From: Leptolyngbya sp. CCY15150
GTDB taxonomy: Bacteria > Cyanobacteriota > Cyanobacteriia > RECH01
Assembly (NCBI RefSeq): GCF_016888135.1
Contig: NZ_JACSWB010000147.1
Span: 232,158 to 296,157 of the forward strand
Reading direction: 5' to 3'
DNA length: 64,000 nucleotides
Shown here one piece after another: positions 26,930 through 35,612 of the stretch (its first letter is position 1; the number at the start of each line of letters is the position of its first letter). The notes under the pieces were generated by a model. It was not told the origin of the DNA. It made no database searches and saw nothing but the letters and a program-made list of their open reading frames with translations. A program made the translations under genes and the position numbers.

Positions 26930-27242
26930 GGTTGTAAATCCTTTGTCTAGCGCGAATCCTTATGTCATAAAATTTAACACACTATTCGCAAGTCTGCAAC
27001 ATTTCGACATAGAAGTCTCTTGACTGAAATTCACCAATCTGCATTGTCTATTGTTGTCCAGGGATCTTCTCTATGCTGTGACGTCTATGTCGTGATGGCG
27101 ATCGCTGGTCAGTCTAGAGCAACCCTGCTGGCTTGACCCTTGAGCCGATGGGCTATCACAAGTTGAACCTGCTGGCGTTGGTTTTTGCTGGGGTTCTGGT
27201 TGGTCTCTGGGGCGATCGCACCGGTTAGAACCATGACTTGCT
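26930..27242. other. Divergent promoter region between hli and the K+ channel gene
   Basis: About 310 bases, AT-rich on the hli side (TTAAATTTTATGACATAAGG on the minus strand). There is no supportable ORF. I could not match a clear HLR1 high-light element. Confidence 0.4.
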
Positions 27243-28361
27243 ATGCTGTCTCGGAGGTCCTTTCGCCAACGTAGAGGATATAGGGCTGTGCCGTCGCGGT
27301 TTATGCAAGAGGATCAGCGACTCCATAACGAACTGGCCTTGGGGTTACTATTATTTTTTGGGGTGACGGTCGTCGGCACCGTGGGCTATCGGGTGATCGA
27401 GGGATGGCGCTGGCTAGATGCCGCCTATATGACCGTGATCACCCTAGCGACCGTAGGGTTCTCAGAAATTCAGCCCTTGAGCGATCAGGGGCGCATCTTC
27501 ACCATTTCTCTAATTTTCATGGGAGTGGTGAGCATTGCCTACATCGCCAATCGATTTACAGAAGCGATCATTCGCGGGTATTTTCAGGAAAGACTGCGAC
27601 GGCGGAGCCAACAGCGTTTGATCGACACTCTTTCCCAGCACTACATCATTTGCGGATTTGGGCGCACGGGGCAGCAGGTGGCCCTGGAGTTTGCCGCGGA
27701 AAATATTGATTTTGTGGTGATTGATGCCAGTGCGGAGGCGTTGATGGAGCGAGGTGCAGAAGCCTATATCACCATTCAAGCTGATGCTACGTTGGATGAA
27801 ACGCTCATGCAGGCTGGCATCCAACAGGCGGCTTGTTTAGTGGCGGCCCTCCCCTCCGATGCGGAAAATCTCTACACCATCCTGTCGGCCAAGACGCTGA
27901 ACCCGAACATTCGGGCGATCGCTCGTGCAAACACAGCAGAGGCTCTGAAAAAGCTACAGCGGGGTGGCGCAGATGCGGTGATTTCGCCCTATATTACCGG
28001 CGGTAAGCGCATGGCGGCAGCGGCCCTCCGTCCCCAGGTGATGGATTTTGTGGACGGTATTTTGACGGGTTCTGAGCGATCGTTCTACCTGGAAGAGTTT
28101 CTTTTGGAACCGGAACACTGTCCCTGTATCGGTCTCACCCTCCATCAAGCCCAGTTGCGATCGCAGTCTGGAGCTTTGGTGCTAGCGATTAAACGGGCCG
28201 ATCAAACCTTGGTGCCCGGGCCCACGGCTGATACGGCGCTGCAAGCTGGAGACCTGTTAATTTGCATGGGCACGGAAGAACAACTGCGGCGGCTGAATCA
28301 ACTCATGGGGCCGATCCGCCATCGCCCGCCGCGCAAGCCACGCTTTCCATCCAAGTCCTAG
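27243..28361 (+). CDS. Two-TM K+ channel with RCK (TrkA-N/TrkA-C) domains
   Basis: 372 residues, MthK-like architecture. TM1 about 30-50 (LALGLLLFFGVTVVGTVGY), pore helix and selectivity filter LATVGFSEIQPL (TVGF where TVGYGD is classical), TM2 about 80-105 (IFTISLIFMGVVSIAYIANRF). The RCK/TrkA-N domain begins HYIICGFGRTGQQVALEFA with the nucleotide-binding GxGxxG-type motif, and the TrkA-C domain follows from about 285 (EEFLLEPEHCPCIGLTL). It gates K+ flow in response to ligand bound to the RCK ring. ATG 27243 is kept; an ATG at 27303 would remove a very basic N-terminus. Monocistronic or weakly linked to the next gene, 33-60 bases downstream. Confidence 0.9.
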   Translation: MLSRRSFRQRRGYRAVPSRFMQEDQRLHNELALGLLLFFGVTVVGTVGYRVIEGWRWLDAAYMTVITLATVGFSEIQPLSDQGRIFTISLIFMGVVSIAYIANRFTEAIIRGYFQERLRRRSQQRLIDTLSQHYIICGFGRTGQQVALEFAAENIDFVVIDASAEALMERGAEAYITIQADATLDETLMQAGIQQAACLVAALPSDAENLYTILSAKTLNPNIRAIARANTAEALKKLQRGGADAVISPYITGGKRMAAAALRPQVMDFVDGILTGSERSFYLEEFLLEPEHCPCIGLTLHQAQLRSQSGALVLAIKRADQTLVPGPTADTALQAGDLLICMGTEEQLRRLNQLMGPIRHRPPRKPRFPSKS

Positions 28362-28421
28362 AATCAACCTCCTAGAATCAACTCCCTGTAAAATGTGGAC
28401 AGGTTCCTGCCACCAATCCTG

Positions 28422-29093
28422 ATGCTGTCGATGCTGTCTCGCCTGCGCATACAACAACTGGCGATCGCCCTGCTGCTCACCCTGGGCCTCACAAGTACGG
28501 TGCTGTCGCTACAGCGCTGGCGAGAGCCCAATCTCCCCCCTGCTGAACGCCAAGAGCTGCTGGCTGCCTTTCTGCTCTTGGGGATGGCTCCCCTAGCGGG
28601 GGCGGCATGGCTAGGGCGATCGCTCCAGCAAACGGCTCAAACCGCTCAAGACCGCCGGCTGCGATCGATCTTTTTCGAAAGTCTTCGGCTGAGTCAGGGG
28701 CGGGTGAATGTTCTGACGTTTTCCATGCAGTCCCACCTCTCTGGTAGTGATGCTAAAGCCTACCTGAGCGATCGCGCCCGAGAGTTTAACGCCACCTTTG
28801 ATGTGGATGACTCAGGAGGGCTCACCTATTGTTTTGATCTGGGCGACTATCCAGCCGCGCTGTCCGGTGTTGAGGTGACCTACAGCGTCCTGATCATGGC
28901 GATTCCCGATATCCATCGCCGGCAGGTGATCCGGGTTTTGCAAAAGCTTACGGGGCTGAGCTGGAGCGATGTGAAAGCCCTGGCGAAAGAAACCCCTGCC
29001 TTGGTGAAAACGAAGCTGTCGTTGCCCCTTGCCCAAGAGTTTCGCAGCCGTTTGGAAGCCGTTGGCGCAACCGTCAGCATTGTGGTGGACTAG
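28422..29093 (+). CDS. Membrane protein with C-terminal ribosomal L7/L12-like domain
   Basis: About 223 residues from ATG 28422 (GTG 28395 and ATG 28431 are alternatives). Two hydrophobic helices (about 8-30 and 46-66: LAIALLLTLGLTSTVL and LLAAFLLLGMAPLAGAAWLG) precede a soluble region of about 80 residues that looks like a winged-helix fold (SQGRVNVLTFSMQ, SDAKAYLSDRAREFNATFDV, LTYCFDLG). The last 65 residues match the C-terminal domain of ribosomal protein L7/L12: VIRVLQKLTGLSWSDVKALA...ALVKTKLSLPLAQEF...LEAVGATVSIV. The canonical counterpart is IxVIKxVREITGLGLKEAKxL...VKEGxxKEEAExxxxxLEEAGAxVEL. The real L7/L12 is soluble and has no TM. The role is unknown; it could present an L7/L12-like surface to a GTPase or ribosome at the membrane. 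Confidence 0.72.
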   Translation: MLSMLSRLRIQQLAIALLLTLGLTSTVLSLQRWREPNLPPAERQELLAAFLLLGMAPLAGAAWLGRSLQQTAQTAQDRRLRSIFFESLRLSQGRVNVLTFSMQSHLSGSDAKAYLSDRAREFNATFDVDDSGGLTYCFDLGDYPAALSGVEVTYSVLIMAIPDIHRRQVIRVLQKLTGLSWSDVKALAKETPALVKTKLSLPLAQEFRSRLEAVGATVSIVVD

Positions 29094-29139
29094 CCGGTTT
29101 CCAGCACCCACTATCCTCAACGGAGGTCTTGCAACCGTT

Positions 29140-29526
29140 ATGAGTCGAGTGTTCGTCGCGATCGCCGCGATCTTAGCTGCCCTTGATGTGGCTGGAGGAG
29201 CCTTTGCCTCCCATGCTCTCCGCCCCCAGGTGAGCGATCGCGCCCTAGAGATTTTCGAAACTGGGGTGCGCTATCAGATGTATCATGCGCTGGCCCTGCT
29301 GTTGATTGGCATCTTGCTGGGGCGGGCTCAGTCGGGTCAGGTGCTGCTCATTGTGGCAGGGTCGCTGTTGCTGGGCGGGATTGTGCTCTTCTCCGGTAGC
29401 CTATATCTGCTCAGCTTTAGCAATATTCTTTGGCTGGGGATCATCACCCCCATCGGCGGCGTGGCCTTTTTAGCCGGCTGGATTTGCTTGGCGATCGCGG
29501 CCTTCACGACGAAATTTCAAACCTAA
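29140..29526 (+). CDS. DUF423 family membrane protein
   Basis: 128 residues with four hydrophobic helices. It starts MSRVFVAIAAILAALDVAGG, and the signature GAFASHALRPQVSDRALEIFETGVRYQMYHALALL is intact, with the conserved His in ASHAL and YHALAL. GGAGGT lies 12 bases before ATG 29140; the longer frame from 29029 overlaps the previous gene and is not used. The family is widespread and of unknown function. It follows the L7/L12-like membrane protein by 46 bases and may be co-transcribed. Confidence 0.85.
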   Translation: MSRVFVAIAAILAALDVAGGAFASHALRPQVSDRALEIFETGVRYQMYHALALLLIGILLGRAQSGQVLLIVAGSLLLGGIVLFSGSLYLLSFSNILWLGIITPIGGVAFLAGWICLAIAAFTTKFQT

Positions 29527-30057
29527 TCTCAAACCCAATCGTCTAGACAGAGGTTCACGATGGGCAATGTAAGTTCTCCCCCTTAGTCTACAATTCAGAG
29601 AAACGAGTGAACATGACTCAGCACGACCCATCATTCTTTAGCGTTACGTTACAGATGCGCGCATAAACCACCCAGACTTGCTTGCAGGATAGATTCTAAT
29701 GAATCCTTAATACGAATGGTGTAGGCTATGGAGAAAAAGGTCAGGTTGTTGATGCGATCGCCGAGTTGCCACACCCCTTTTGACTCTTGATCGCTCTAGC
29801 TCGACTCCATACCCTCAGTTTCTCCGTCCGGTGTCTGTGCTGAACCACCCCCACGAAGCCAGCTCGTCTCACTCCAGCACCTTGTTCCCTCGTCTGACGT
29901 CTCATAGGTTGGAAACCTCTACGGAGTCTGAGGGCTAGGATGCTAGCTCAACCATCCTAGGTTCAGGTGCTCTGCCATGATTTAGGGCTATAGCTTATGA
30001 GCCCATGGGTTACCACCGCTCAACATTCAGGGTGCGATCGCCAGAGATAGCTATTGG
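29527..30057. other. Intergenic region upstream of the cyclase gene
   Basis: About 530 bases without a supportable ORF, tRNA or strong hairpin. It contains a few AT-rich patches (near 29690-29730) and isolated GCGATCG sites. It probably carries a long 5' leader and promoter of the cyclase gene. Confidence 0.4.
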
Positions 30058-32859
30058 ATGCACCCCTGCGAGATCGATTGCCGTATCTACACTACCCCAC
30101 CAACTGTCATGACCCCTTCATCTCCGCATCTATCTAATCGAGATAACGACGGAACTCCCAATCGGGGAACGTCTCGGAGCGCTGACTATGACGTAACCTC
30201 CCAAGTGATCACGACCACGGTCGTCGAAGACCATGCTGCCTTGACGACAGACGTGGAATCACAAGTTGCTACGGTGCAGGCAGCCGCAGGCGTAAGTGCG
30301 TCCGTCATTGATCCAGGGCAAGGGTCAGATGATCCCCAGTTGGGTTCCGGTTCAGCACTGACCACCACCAAGGGATCCTTCACCTCGTTTCTGGCTCCTC
30401 TCACCCAAGACACCTTCCGTCGGGTGGTCACCGACGTCGAGCAAAAGCTACGGGTGGTCAACGATACCCTCTCCATGCTGGAGGTGCAGGGGTTTGAAGC
30501 TATTTTGGAGGAAATGCTCAGCTCCATTACCTACAAAACCGCTGAGCTCCTGAATGCCGATCGGGTTAGCATTTTCCTGCTTGATAAGGAGAAAGACGAA
30601 CTGTATTCCATCGTGGCTAAGGGAGAGGGCCAGGGAACCCTAGAAATCCGCATTCCTGCGGACAAGGGCATTGCTGGGGAAGTGGCCATGATGCGGCAGG
30701 TGGTGAATATTCCCTTTGACTTTTTTGATGATCCGCGATCGGAGCAAGCCCGCATCCAGTACGAAAAAACCGGCTATCGCACCTACACCATGCTAGCCAT
30801 GCCCCTGCTGGATGAACAGCATCCCGACAGTGACGGTGAGCCAGAACTGGTGGCAGTGGTGCAAATGATGAACAAGCTCCGGCCCAATTGTGAACCGGGT
30901 CATCCCCTGAGTGACCGGATTGATCAGGTGGGCTTCACCACAGGGGATGAAGATCTGTTTAGGGAATTTAGTGCCTCTATTCGTCTCATTCTCAAATCAT
31001 CCCAGTCATTCTACGTGGCGACTCAGCGGCAGCGGGCTGCCAATGCTCTGATCAAAGCAACGGAATCCCTCAGCAAGAGCAGTTTGGATCTCGACGACAC
31101 CCTGAAACGGGTGATGGATGAAGCCAAGCTGCTGATGAATGCCGATCGCAGTACCCTCTGGCTCCTCGATCGCGATCGCCATGAGCTATGGACGAAAATT
31201 TCCCAGGCGGATGGCTCCTTGAAGGAATTTCGGGTGCCGGTGGGCGTTGGCTTTGCGGGGCATGTGGCGGAAACCGGCGAAGTGCTGAACATTCCCTTTG
31301 ATCTCTACACCCATCCTGATTCAGAAGTTTCTAAGAAGTTTGATCAGCAAAACGGCTATCGCACCTGTAGCCTGCTCTGTATGCCGGTGTGGAATCCAGA
31401 TGGGGAGTTGATTGGGGTGACCCAGTTGGTCAACAAGAAGAAGCAGGCTGACTTACCCCCCTACGATGCCGCCAACTGGCCCGACGCGCCGGAATGTTGG
31501 CGGGCTAGCTTCAACCGCAATGACCAAGAATTTATGGAAACCTTCAACATTCAAGCAGGGGTGGCGTTGCACAATGCCAAGCTGTTTGCCATGGTGAAGC
31601 AGCAGGAGCAGATGCAGCGGGACATTTTGCGATCGCTCTCCAATGGTGTCATTTCCACGGACAAGGAAGGCAAGGTGATTGCCGCCAACGAAAGCGCCTT
31701 GGAACTTTTGGGGCTAGACCAATCGGTGTCCATCGAAGGGCGATCGGTGGTGGACTTGATCACCATTGAAAAGGCTGACTTTTCCCGCTGGTTTCGAGGA
31801 GCCCTGGTGCCCCATGAGCTGAAGGATCGCCAGCAGTACTATCCTGACCAGACGCTCCATCCTGTTCATGGAGAAGAGTTTCACAGTGTCAACCTGTCGA
31901 TTAATACCATTGCCGATGCCGCCGATCGCGATCGCGTGTCGGGAGCCCTGGTGGTCATGGATGACATCAGCGATGAAAAGCGCCTGAAAAGCACCATGTA
32001 TCGCTATATGACCCAGGAGTTGGCCGAGCAGCTCATGGAAAATCCTGATGCGGCCAAAATGGGGGGCGATCGCAAGGAAGTCAGCGTCCTGTTTTCCGAT
32101 ATTCGCAGCTACACCACCATCACCGAAAGCCTGCAGGCAGAGGAAGTGGTGGAGATGCTCAATAAGTACTTCGAAGCTATGGTAGATGCGGTGTTTACCT
32201 ACAAGGGCACCCTCGATAAGTACATTGGCGATGCGATTATGGCGGTGTATGGATCGCCCCTACCCCTGCAAGACCATGAATGGATGGCGGTGCAAACGGC
32301 TTTAGAAATGCGGCGGCGGTTAGCCCTGTTTAATGAAGAGCGCGTGGATGCTGGTCAAGTGCCGATCCGGATTGGTATTGGCGTCAACTCCGACAGCGTG
32401 ATTAGCGGCAACATTGGCTCTAGTAAACGCATGGAGTTTACGGCGATCGGTGATGGGGTCAACCTTGGGTCACGCTTGGAGGCGGCTAGTAAGCTCTATG
32501 GCACGGATATTGTTATTAGCGAAACCACCTACCGCCCCTGTGCCGATCGCGTTGTGGTGCGCGAGCTGGACTACATCACCGTCAAGGGCAAGACCAAGCC
32601 GGTTGTGATCTACGAACTGGTGGGAATGCGCAACGATCCGATCCCGGAGGTGAAGCAGCGGGTGATGGAGCATTATGAAAAGGGTCGGAAGTATTACCTC
32701 GACCGTCAGTTTGCCCAGGCCATGGGTGAGTTTGGTATGGCGCTGGAAGCTGACAAAACGGACAAATCATCGGTGCTCCACCTCGATCGCTGCCAGAAGT
32801 GGTTGCTGAAGCCGCCGTCCGAGGATTGGGATGGCTCTTGGACACTCACCGAGAAATAA
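30058..32859 (+). CDS. GAF-GAF-PAS adenylate cyclase (CyaB type)
   Basis: 933 residues, soluble class III cyclase making cAMP. After a disordered Thr/Ser-rich N-terminus come GAF1 (about 145-310), GAF2 (about 340-510), PAS (about 520-640) and the cyclase domain (about 672-855), then a short helical tail. Metal-binding Asp681 lies in LFSDIRSY and Asp725 in YIGDAIMA. Purine-selecting residues are Lys721 and Thr795 (MEFTAIGD), as in Anabaena CyaB1, where Thr replaces the usual Asp, so ATP is the likely substrate. Asn802 and Arg806 (VNLGSR) are the transition-state residues. GAF1 carries the NK...F...DE pattern of cyclic-nucleotide-binding GAFs, suggesting cAMP feedback. ATG 30109 is an alternative start. 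Confidence 0.9.
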   Translation: MHPCEIDCRIYTTPPTVMTPSSPHLSNRDNDGTPNRGTSRSADYDVTSQVITTTVVEDHAALTTDVESQVATVQAAAGVSASVIDPGQGSDDPQLGSGSALTTTKGSFTSFLAPLTQDTFRRVVTDVEQKLRVVNDTLSMLEVQGFEAILEEMLSSITYKTAELLNADRVSIFLLDKEKDELYSIVAKGEGQGTLEIRIPADKGIAGEVAMMRQVVNIPFDFFDDPRSEQARIQYEKTGYRTYTMLAMPLLDEQHPDSDGEPELVAVVQMMNKLRPNCEPGHPLSDRIDQVGFTTGDEDLFREFSASIRLILKSSQSFYVATQRQRAANALIKATESLSKSSLDLDDTLKRVMDEAKLLMNADRSTLWLLDRDRHELWTKISQADGSLKEFRVPVGVGFAGHVAETGEVLNIPFDLYTHPDSEVSKKFDQQNGYRTCSLLCMPVWNPDGELIGVTQLVNKKKQADLPPYDAANWPDAPECWRASFNRNDQEFMETFNIQAGVALHNAKLFAMVKQQEQMQRDILRSLSNGVISTDKEGKVIAANESALELLGLDQSVSIEGRSVVDLITIEKADFSRWFRGALVPHELKDRQQYYPDQTLHPVHGEEFHSVNLSINTIADAADRDRVSGALVVMDDISDEKRLKSTMYRYMTQELAEQLMENPDAAKMGGDRKEVSVLFSDIRSYTTITESLQAEEVVEMLNKYFEAMVDAVFTYKGTLDKYIGDAIMAVYGSPLPLQDHEWMAVQTALEMRRRLALFNEERVDAGQVPIRIGIGVNSDSVISGNIGSSKRMEFTAIGDGVNLGSRLEAASKLYGTDIVISETTYRPCADRVVVRELDYITVKGKTKPVVIYELVGMRNDPIPEVKQRVMEHYEKGRKYYLDRQFAQAMGEFGMALEADKTDKSSVLHLDRCQKWLLKPPSEDWDGSWTLTEK

Positions 32860-32875
32860 GCCCCAACAATCAACT

Positions 32876-34084
32876 CTAGGGTGCATACCATATGGCTTCG
32901 ACGCGCTGAATGAGGTCGTTGGCATAGGCTCGACGCTCCTCTGGCGTGGTTTGTGGGCAGGTTGCCGTGATATGGCCTAGCTTTCGTCCAGGGCGAGGGG
33001 CTTTGGTATACCAGTAGAGCCGAGACTGGGGTAGGGCGGAGAGCGATCGCAGCCGATCGGCATAGGCTGCCTCGGGGATGTCTGTGCCGAGTAGGTTGAC
33101 CATGACAGCCCCCGGCACCGTGAGGGACGCATCGCCTAAGGGCAGCCCGGCTACGGCCCGCAGGTGCTGTTCAAACTGGGAAGTTTGGCAGGCATCCAGG
33201 CTGTAGTGACCGGAATTGTGGGTGCGGGGTGCGGTTTCATTCACCACAATCTGCTGGTCGGCGGTTAGGAACAGTTCAATGCCCATGATCCCCACCATTT
33301 CTAGGCTGGTCATGAGCTGGCAGGCGATCGCTACGGCTTGCTGCACCACGGCTTCGGGGAGATCTCCCACCGCCAACACCCGCCGACAAATTTGATCCAC
33401 CTGCTGAGTTTCCACCACAGGATAGGTCACCACCTCTCCGGTCACCGAACGGGCCACCATAATGGCTAACTCCCGCTGGAAGGGAATAAAGGTCTCCAGC
33501 ATCCAGTCGGTTTGGGATTGTTGAATCAAATCCAGGGCCTTGGATACCTGGGAGCGATCGCGCAAAATTTTCGTACCCTGGCCGTCATAGCCATGTCGCC
33601 GAGCTTTGAGGACGACCGGTAGACCCAACTGCAGGAGATCGTCCGGTGTCACAACCTGGGGCAAGGCAACAAAGTCTGGTGTGGGTAGACCATGCTCTCG
33701 CAGGTAGCGCCGCTGATCGTACTTGTCTAACAGGGGTGTGAGGGCGGCCAGAGAGGGACGAAACAGGATGCCCTGCTGCTCTAGGGCCGTCAACGCGGCT
33801 AGATCAATGAACTCATTCTCAAAGGTAATCACCTGACATTGCTGCGCGAGCCGAGCCGTGGCCTCAGCATCATCAATGGCTCCATAGACCACGCCCCGAG
33901 CGATCGCCACCGCTGGATCCGTCGGCTGGGGGGTCTGAACGCGTAGGCCCAGGTCTAAGGCCCTTGCCCCTCGCTCCATCATCCAGGCAAGCTGCCCTCC
34001 CCCAATCACCCCAACCTGATAAACCGGAGGAGAGGAGGTGGCAGAAGAGGTAGAGTGGGGCGATCGCATTGTAGGGATATCCAT
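32876..34084 (-). CDS. purK: 5-(Carboxyamino)imidazole ribonucleotide synthase (PurK)
   Basis: ATP-grasp enzyme of purine synthesis that carboxylates AIR to N5-CAIR. 402 residues with an extra N-terminal stretch of about 20. The N-terminal dinucleotide-like domain has VGVIGGGQLAWMMERGA. The ATP-grasp core contains LPVVLKARRHGYDGQGT, WMLETFIPFQRELAIMVARS and the catalytic VNETAPRTHNSGHYSLDAC. The C-terminus has HITATCPQTTPEERRAYA. Whether translation starts at 34084 or the ATG five codons later is unclear. PurE is not adjacent. It converges with the cyclase gene across 16 bases, and the next gene upstream ends 24 bases away. Confidence 0.94.
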   Translation of the reverse strand: MDIPTMRSPHSTSSATSSPPVYQVGVIGGGQLAWMMERGARALDLGLRVQTPQPTDPAVAIARGVVYGAIDDAEATARLAQQCQVITFENEFIDLAALTALEQQGILFRPSLAALTPLLDKYDQRRYLREHGLPTPDFVALPQVVTPDDLLQLGLPVVLKARRHGYDGQGTKILRDRSQVSKALDLIQQSQTDWMLETFIPFQRELAIMVARSVTGEVVTYPVVETQQVDQICRRVLAVGDLPEAVVQQAVAIACQLMTSLEMVGIMGIELFLTADQQIVVNETAPRTHNSGHYSLDACQTSQFEQHLRAVAGLPLGDASLTVPGAVMVNLLGTDIPEAAYADRLRSLSALPQSRLYWYTKAPRPGRKLGHITATCPQTTPEERRAYANDLIQRVEAIWYAP

Positions 34085-34108
34085 AGGCTAGGGAAAACGG
34101 CAGATGGT

Positions 34109-34603
34109 CTACCGGCAACCCAAGGAGTCGCGGGTTTTGATGCCGGTGGTTGGATTGGTGCCCGTAGCGTAGGCGCAAAAATCCTTGACCTGCAGCCGAT
34201 CTAGGATAGCATCACTAAAGTCTGCCCCGGTGATATCCACCTGCTCGAAGGTAGAGCCTAGCAAGATGGATTCCACTAGTACGGCATCACTCAAGTCGGT
34301 ATCAAAGAACTTGGACTGATCTGCCATGGCATTGGTCAAGTCTGCCCCATGCAGATTGGTTTTGGTCAGCACCGAGGCGCTCAACACAGCTCCCCGCAGG
34401 TCAGCGTTTGAAAAATCGGTAAGCTCTAGGTTGGCATTGGACAGCTCCGCCGCCTGCAAACTCTGCCCCGAGAAATCCTGTTGGGTGAGGTCAGCGTTGC
34501 TAAAGGAGAGCGGTGTGCTCCAGTCTGCCCAAGCAGGCAAACTCACGCCCCAGATGGCGATCGCTGCCAGAAGGGCCAGCAGCTTGGTGGTGACGTTCAT
34601 CAT
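34109..34603 (-). CDS. Secreted (probably thylakoid-lumen) pentapeptide-repeat protein
   Basis: About 164 residues from ATG 34603 (MMNVTTKLLALLAAIAIWG), preceded by AAGGA. The signal peptide ends SLPAWA, so mature protein starts at DWSTPLS. Pentapeptide repeats of the A(D/N)LXX type run through most of it (SNADLTQQDFS..., SNANLELTDFSNADLRGAVLS, HGADLTN, TGADFSDAIL), giving a right-handed beta helix. The C-terminus has two cysteines in DFCAYATGTNP and SLGC, likely a disulfide, as in known lumenal pentapeptide proteins. Function unknown. It sits between purK and an alpha/beta hydrolase on the same strand. Confidence 0.85.
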   Translation of the reverse strand: MMNVTTKLLALLAAIAIWGVSLPAWADWSTPLSFSNADLTQQDFSGQSLQAAELSNANLELTDFSNADLRGAVLSASVLTKTNLHGADLTNAMADQSKFFDTDLSDAVLVESILLGSTFEQVDITGADFSDAILDRLQVKDFCAYATGTNPTTGIKTRDSLGCR

Positions 34604-34688
34604 GGGAGGTGTCCTTCTAGGTGACAATAAACGGGCAAGATCGGATGACAGCGGCTGCCTTAAACGTGAGCACTTAGGTCAAGGTGGC

Positions 34689-35570
34689 TTAGACCGGAGC
34701 CGGGGTGCGATCGCCCAATTCCAGGAAGGCAGACAGCACTTGTAGATAGGTGTTGGCATCTTCCAGCATGGGAAAGTGGGAGGTGCGGGGAATCACCACC
34801 TGCGTCACATGGGGACTCAGGGCCGCCGCTTTTTGCCCCATATCGGCTGGAATAATCTGATCATACTGCCCCGAGATCAGCAGAGTACGCGTCTTCAGTT
34901 GGGCAAACTCACGGGGCATCACCTCGGTGGCAGCTTTGCTCACCGAGGTGTAGATGGTACCCATGGCCGCTGCATAGTCCGCCATCAGAAAGTCGTTGAG
35001 AAATGACTGGCTTTCGTGGCTAGGAATGGAGCGATGCAAAAATCGAGCCATGAACATACGGTGGGCTAGGGGAATCTGTCCTAGCCATGCTGGGCGAAAG
35101 CTCACCACATACCCGCCAAAGCGATAAAACGCTTCAAAGGCCTGCTTGTCGTAGTCAAAAATGCCGCTACAGGTTAACACCGCTTCTTTGACCCAATCCC
35201 CATGGCGGTTGAGAAACAGAGTCGCCACAGAAGCCCCCATGGAATGGGCATTGAGATACACCGGACGCGATAGCCCCAGGGCCTCTAGGAGCATCGCCAA
35301 ATCATCAGCATAGCTGTCTAGTTCATAGTCGTCGATCAGATCCGCTGGCGGTGGCACAGGCAGGAGCGATCGCCCAAAGCCTCGCATATCGTAGAGCAGA
35401 CAATCGAAGTGGGGCGTTAAGGCCTGTGCCGTGGTTCGCCAATAGCGCCCCGACCCAGCCCAGCCGTGGAGGAACACCATCACGGGCTTTGATCCTGATG
35501 GTTGGGGGCGATCGCCCGCCGTGATCCACTCATAGTAATGGTCAACACCACGAACGGCTTGATAGGGCAT
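34689..35570 (-). CDS. Alpha/beta-hydrolase
   Basis: 293 residues, no signal peptide or TM. The oxyanion-hole motif is VMVFLHGWAGSGRYW. The nucleophile elbow is LNAHSMGASVATLF, the acid lies in LLISGQYDQIIPADMG, and the catalytic His in PRTSHFPMLEDA. The lid region (about 135-190) is helical and Phe-rich. The substrate is not deducible; close relatives include esterases, lipases and epoxide hydrolases. The gene is co-oriented with the upstream clpP-clpX pair (42 bases between clpX stop and this ATG) and may be transcribed from the same promoter. Confidence 0.85.
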   Translation of the reverse strand: MPYQAVRGVDHYYEWITAGDRPQPSGSKPVMVFLHGWAGSGRYWRTTAQALTPHFDCLLYDMRGFGRSLLPVPPPADLIDDYELDSYADDLAMLLEALGLSRPVYLNAHSMGASVATLFLNRHGDWVKEAVLTCSGIFDYDKQAFEAFYRFGGYVVSFRPAWLGQIPLAHRMFMARFLHRSIPSHESQSFLNDFLMADYAAAMGTIYTSVSKAATEVMPREFAQLKTRTLLISGQYDQIIPADMGQKAAALSPHVTQVVIPRTSHFPMLEDANTYLQVLSAFLELGDRTPAPV

Positions 35571-35612
35571 GGACTTAGTTTAGTAAATGATGCACAACAG
35601 GCTCAGTAGCCC

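Noticed and set aside
34085..34108. 6S RNA (ssaA) next to purK
   Set aside because: In some cyanobacteria 6S RNA is near purK, but here only 24 bases separate purK from the next gene upstream and 16 from the one downstream.
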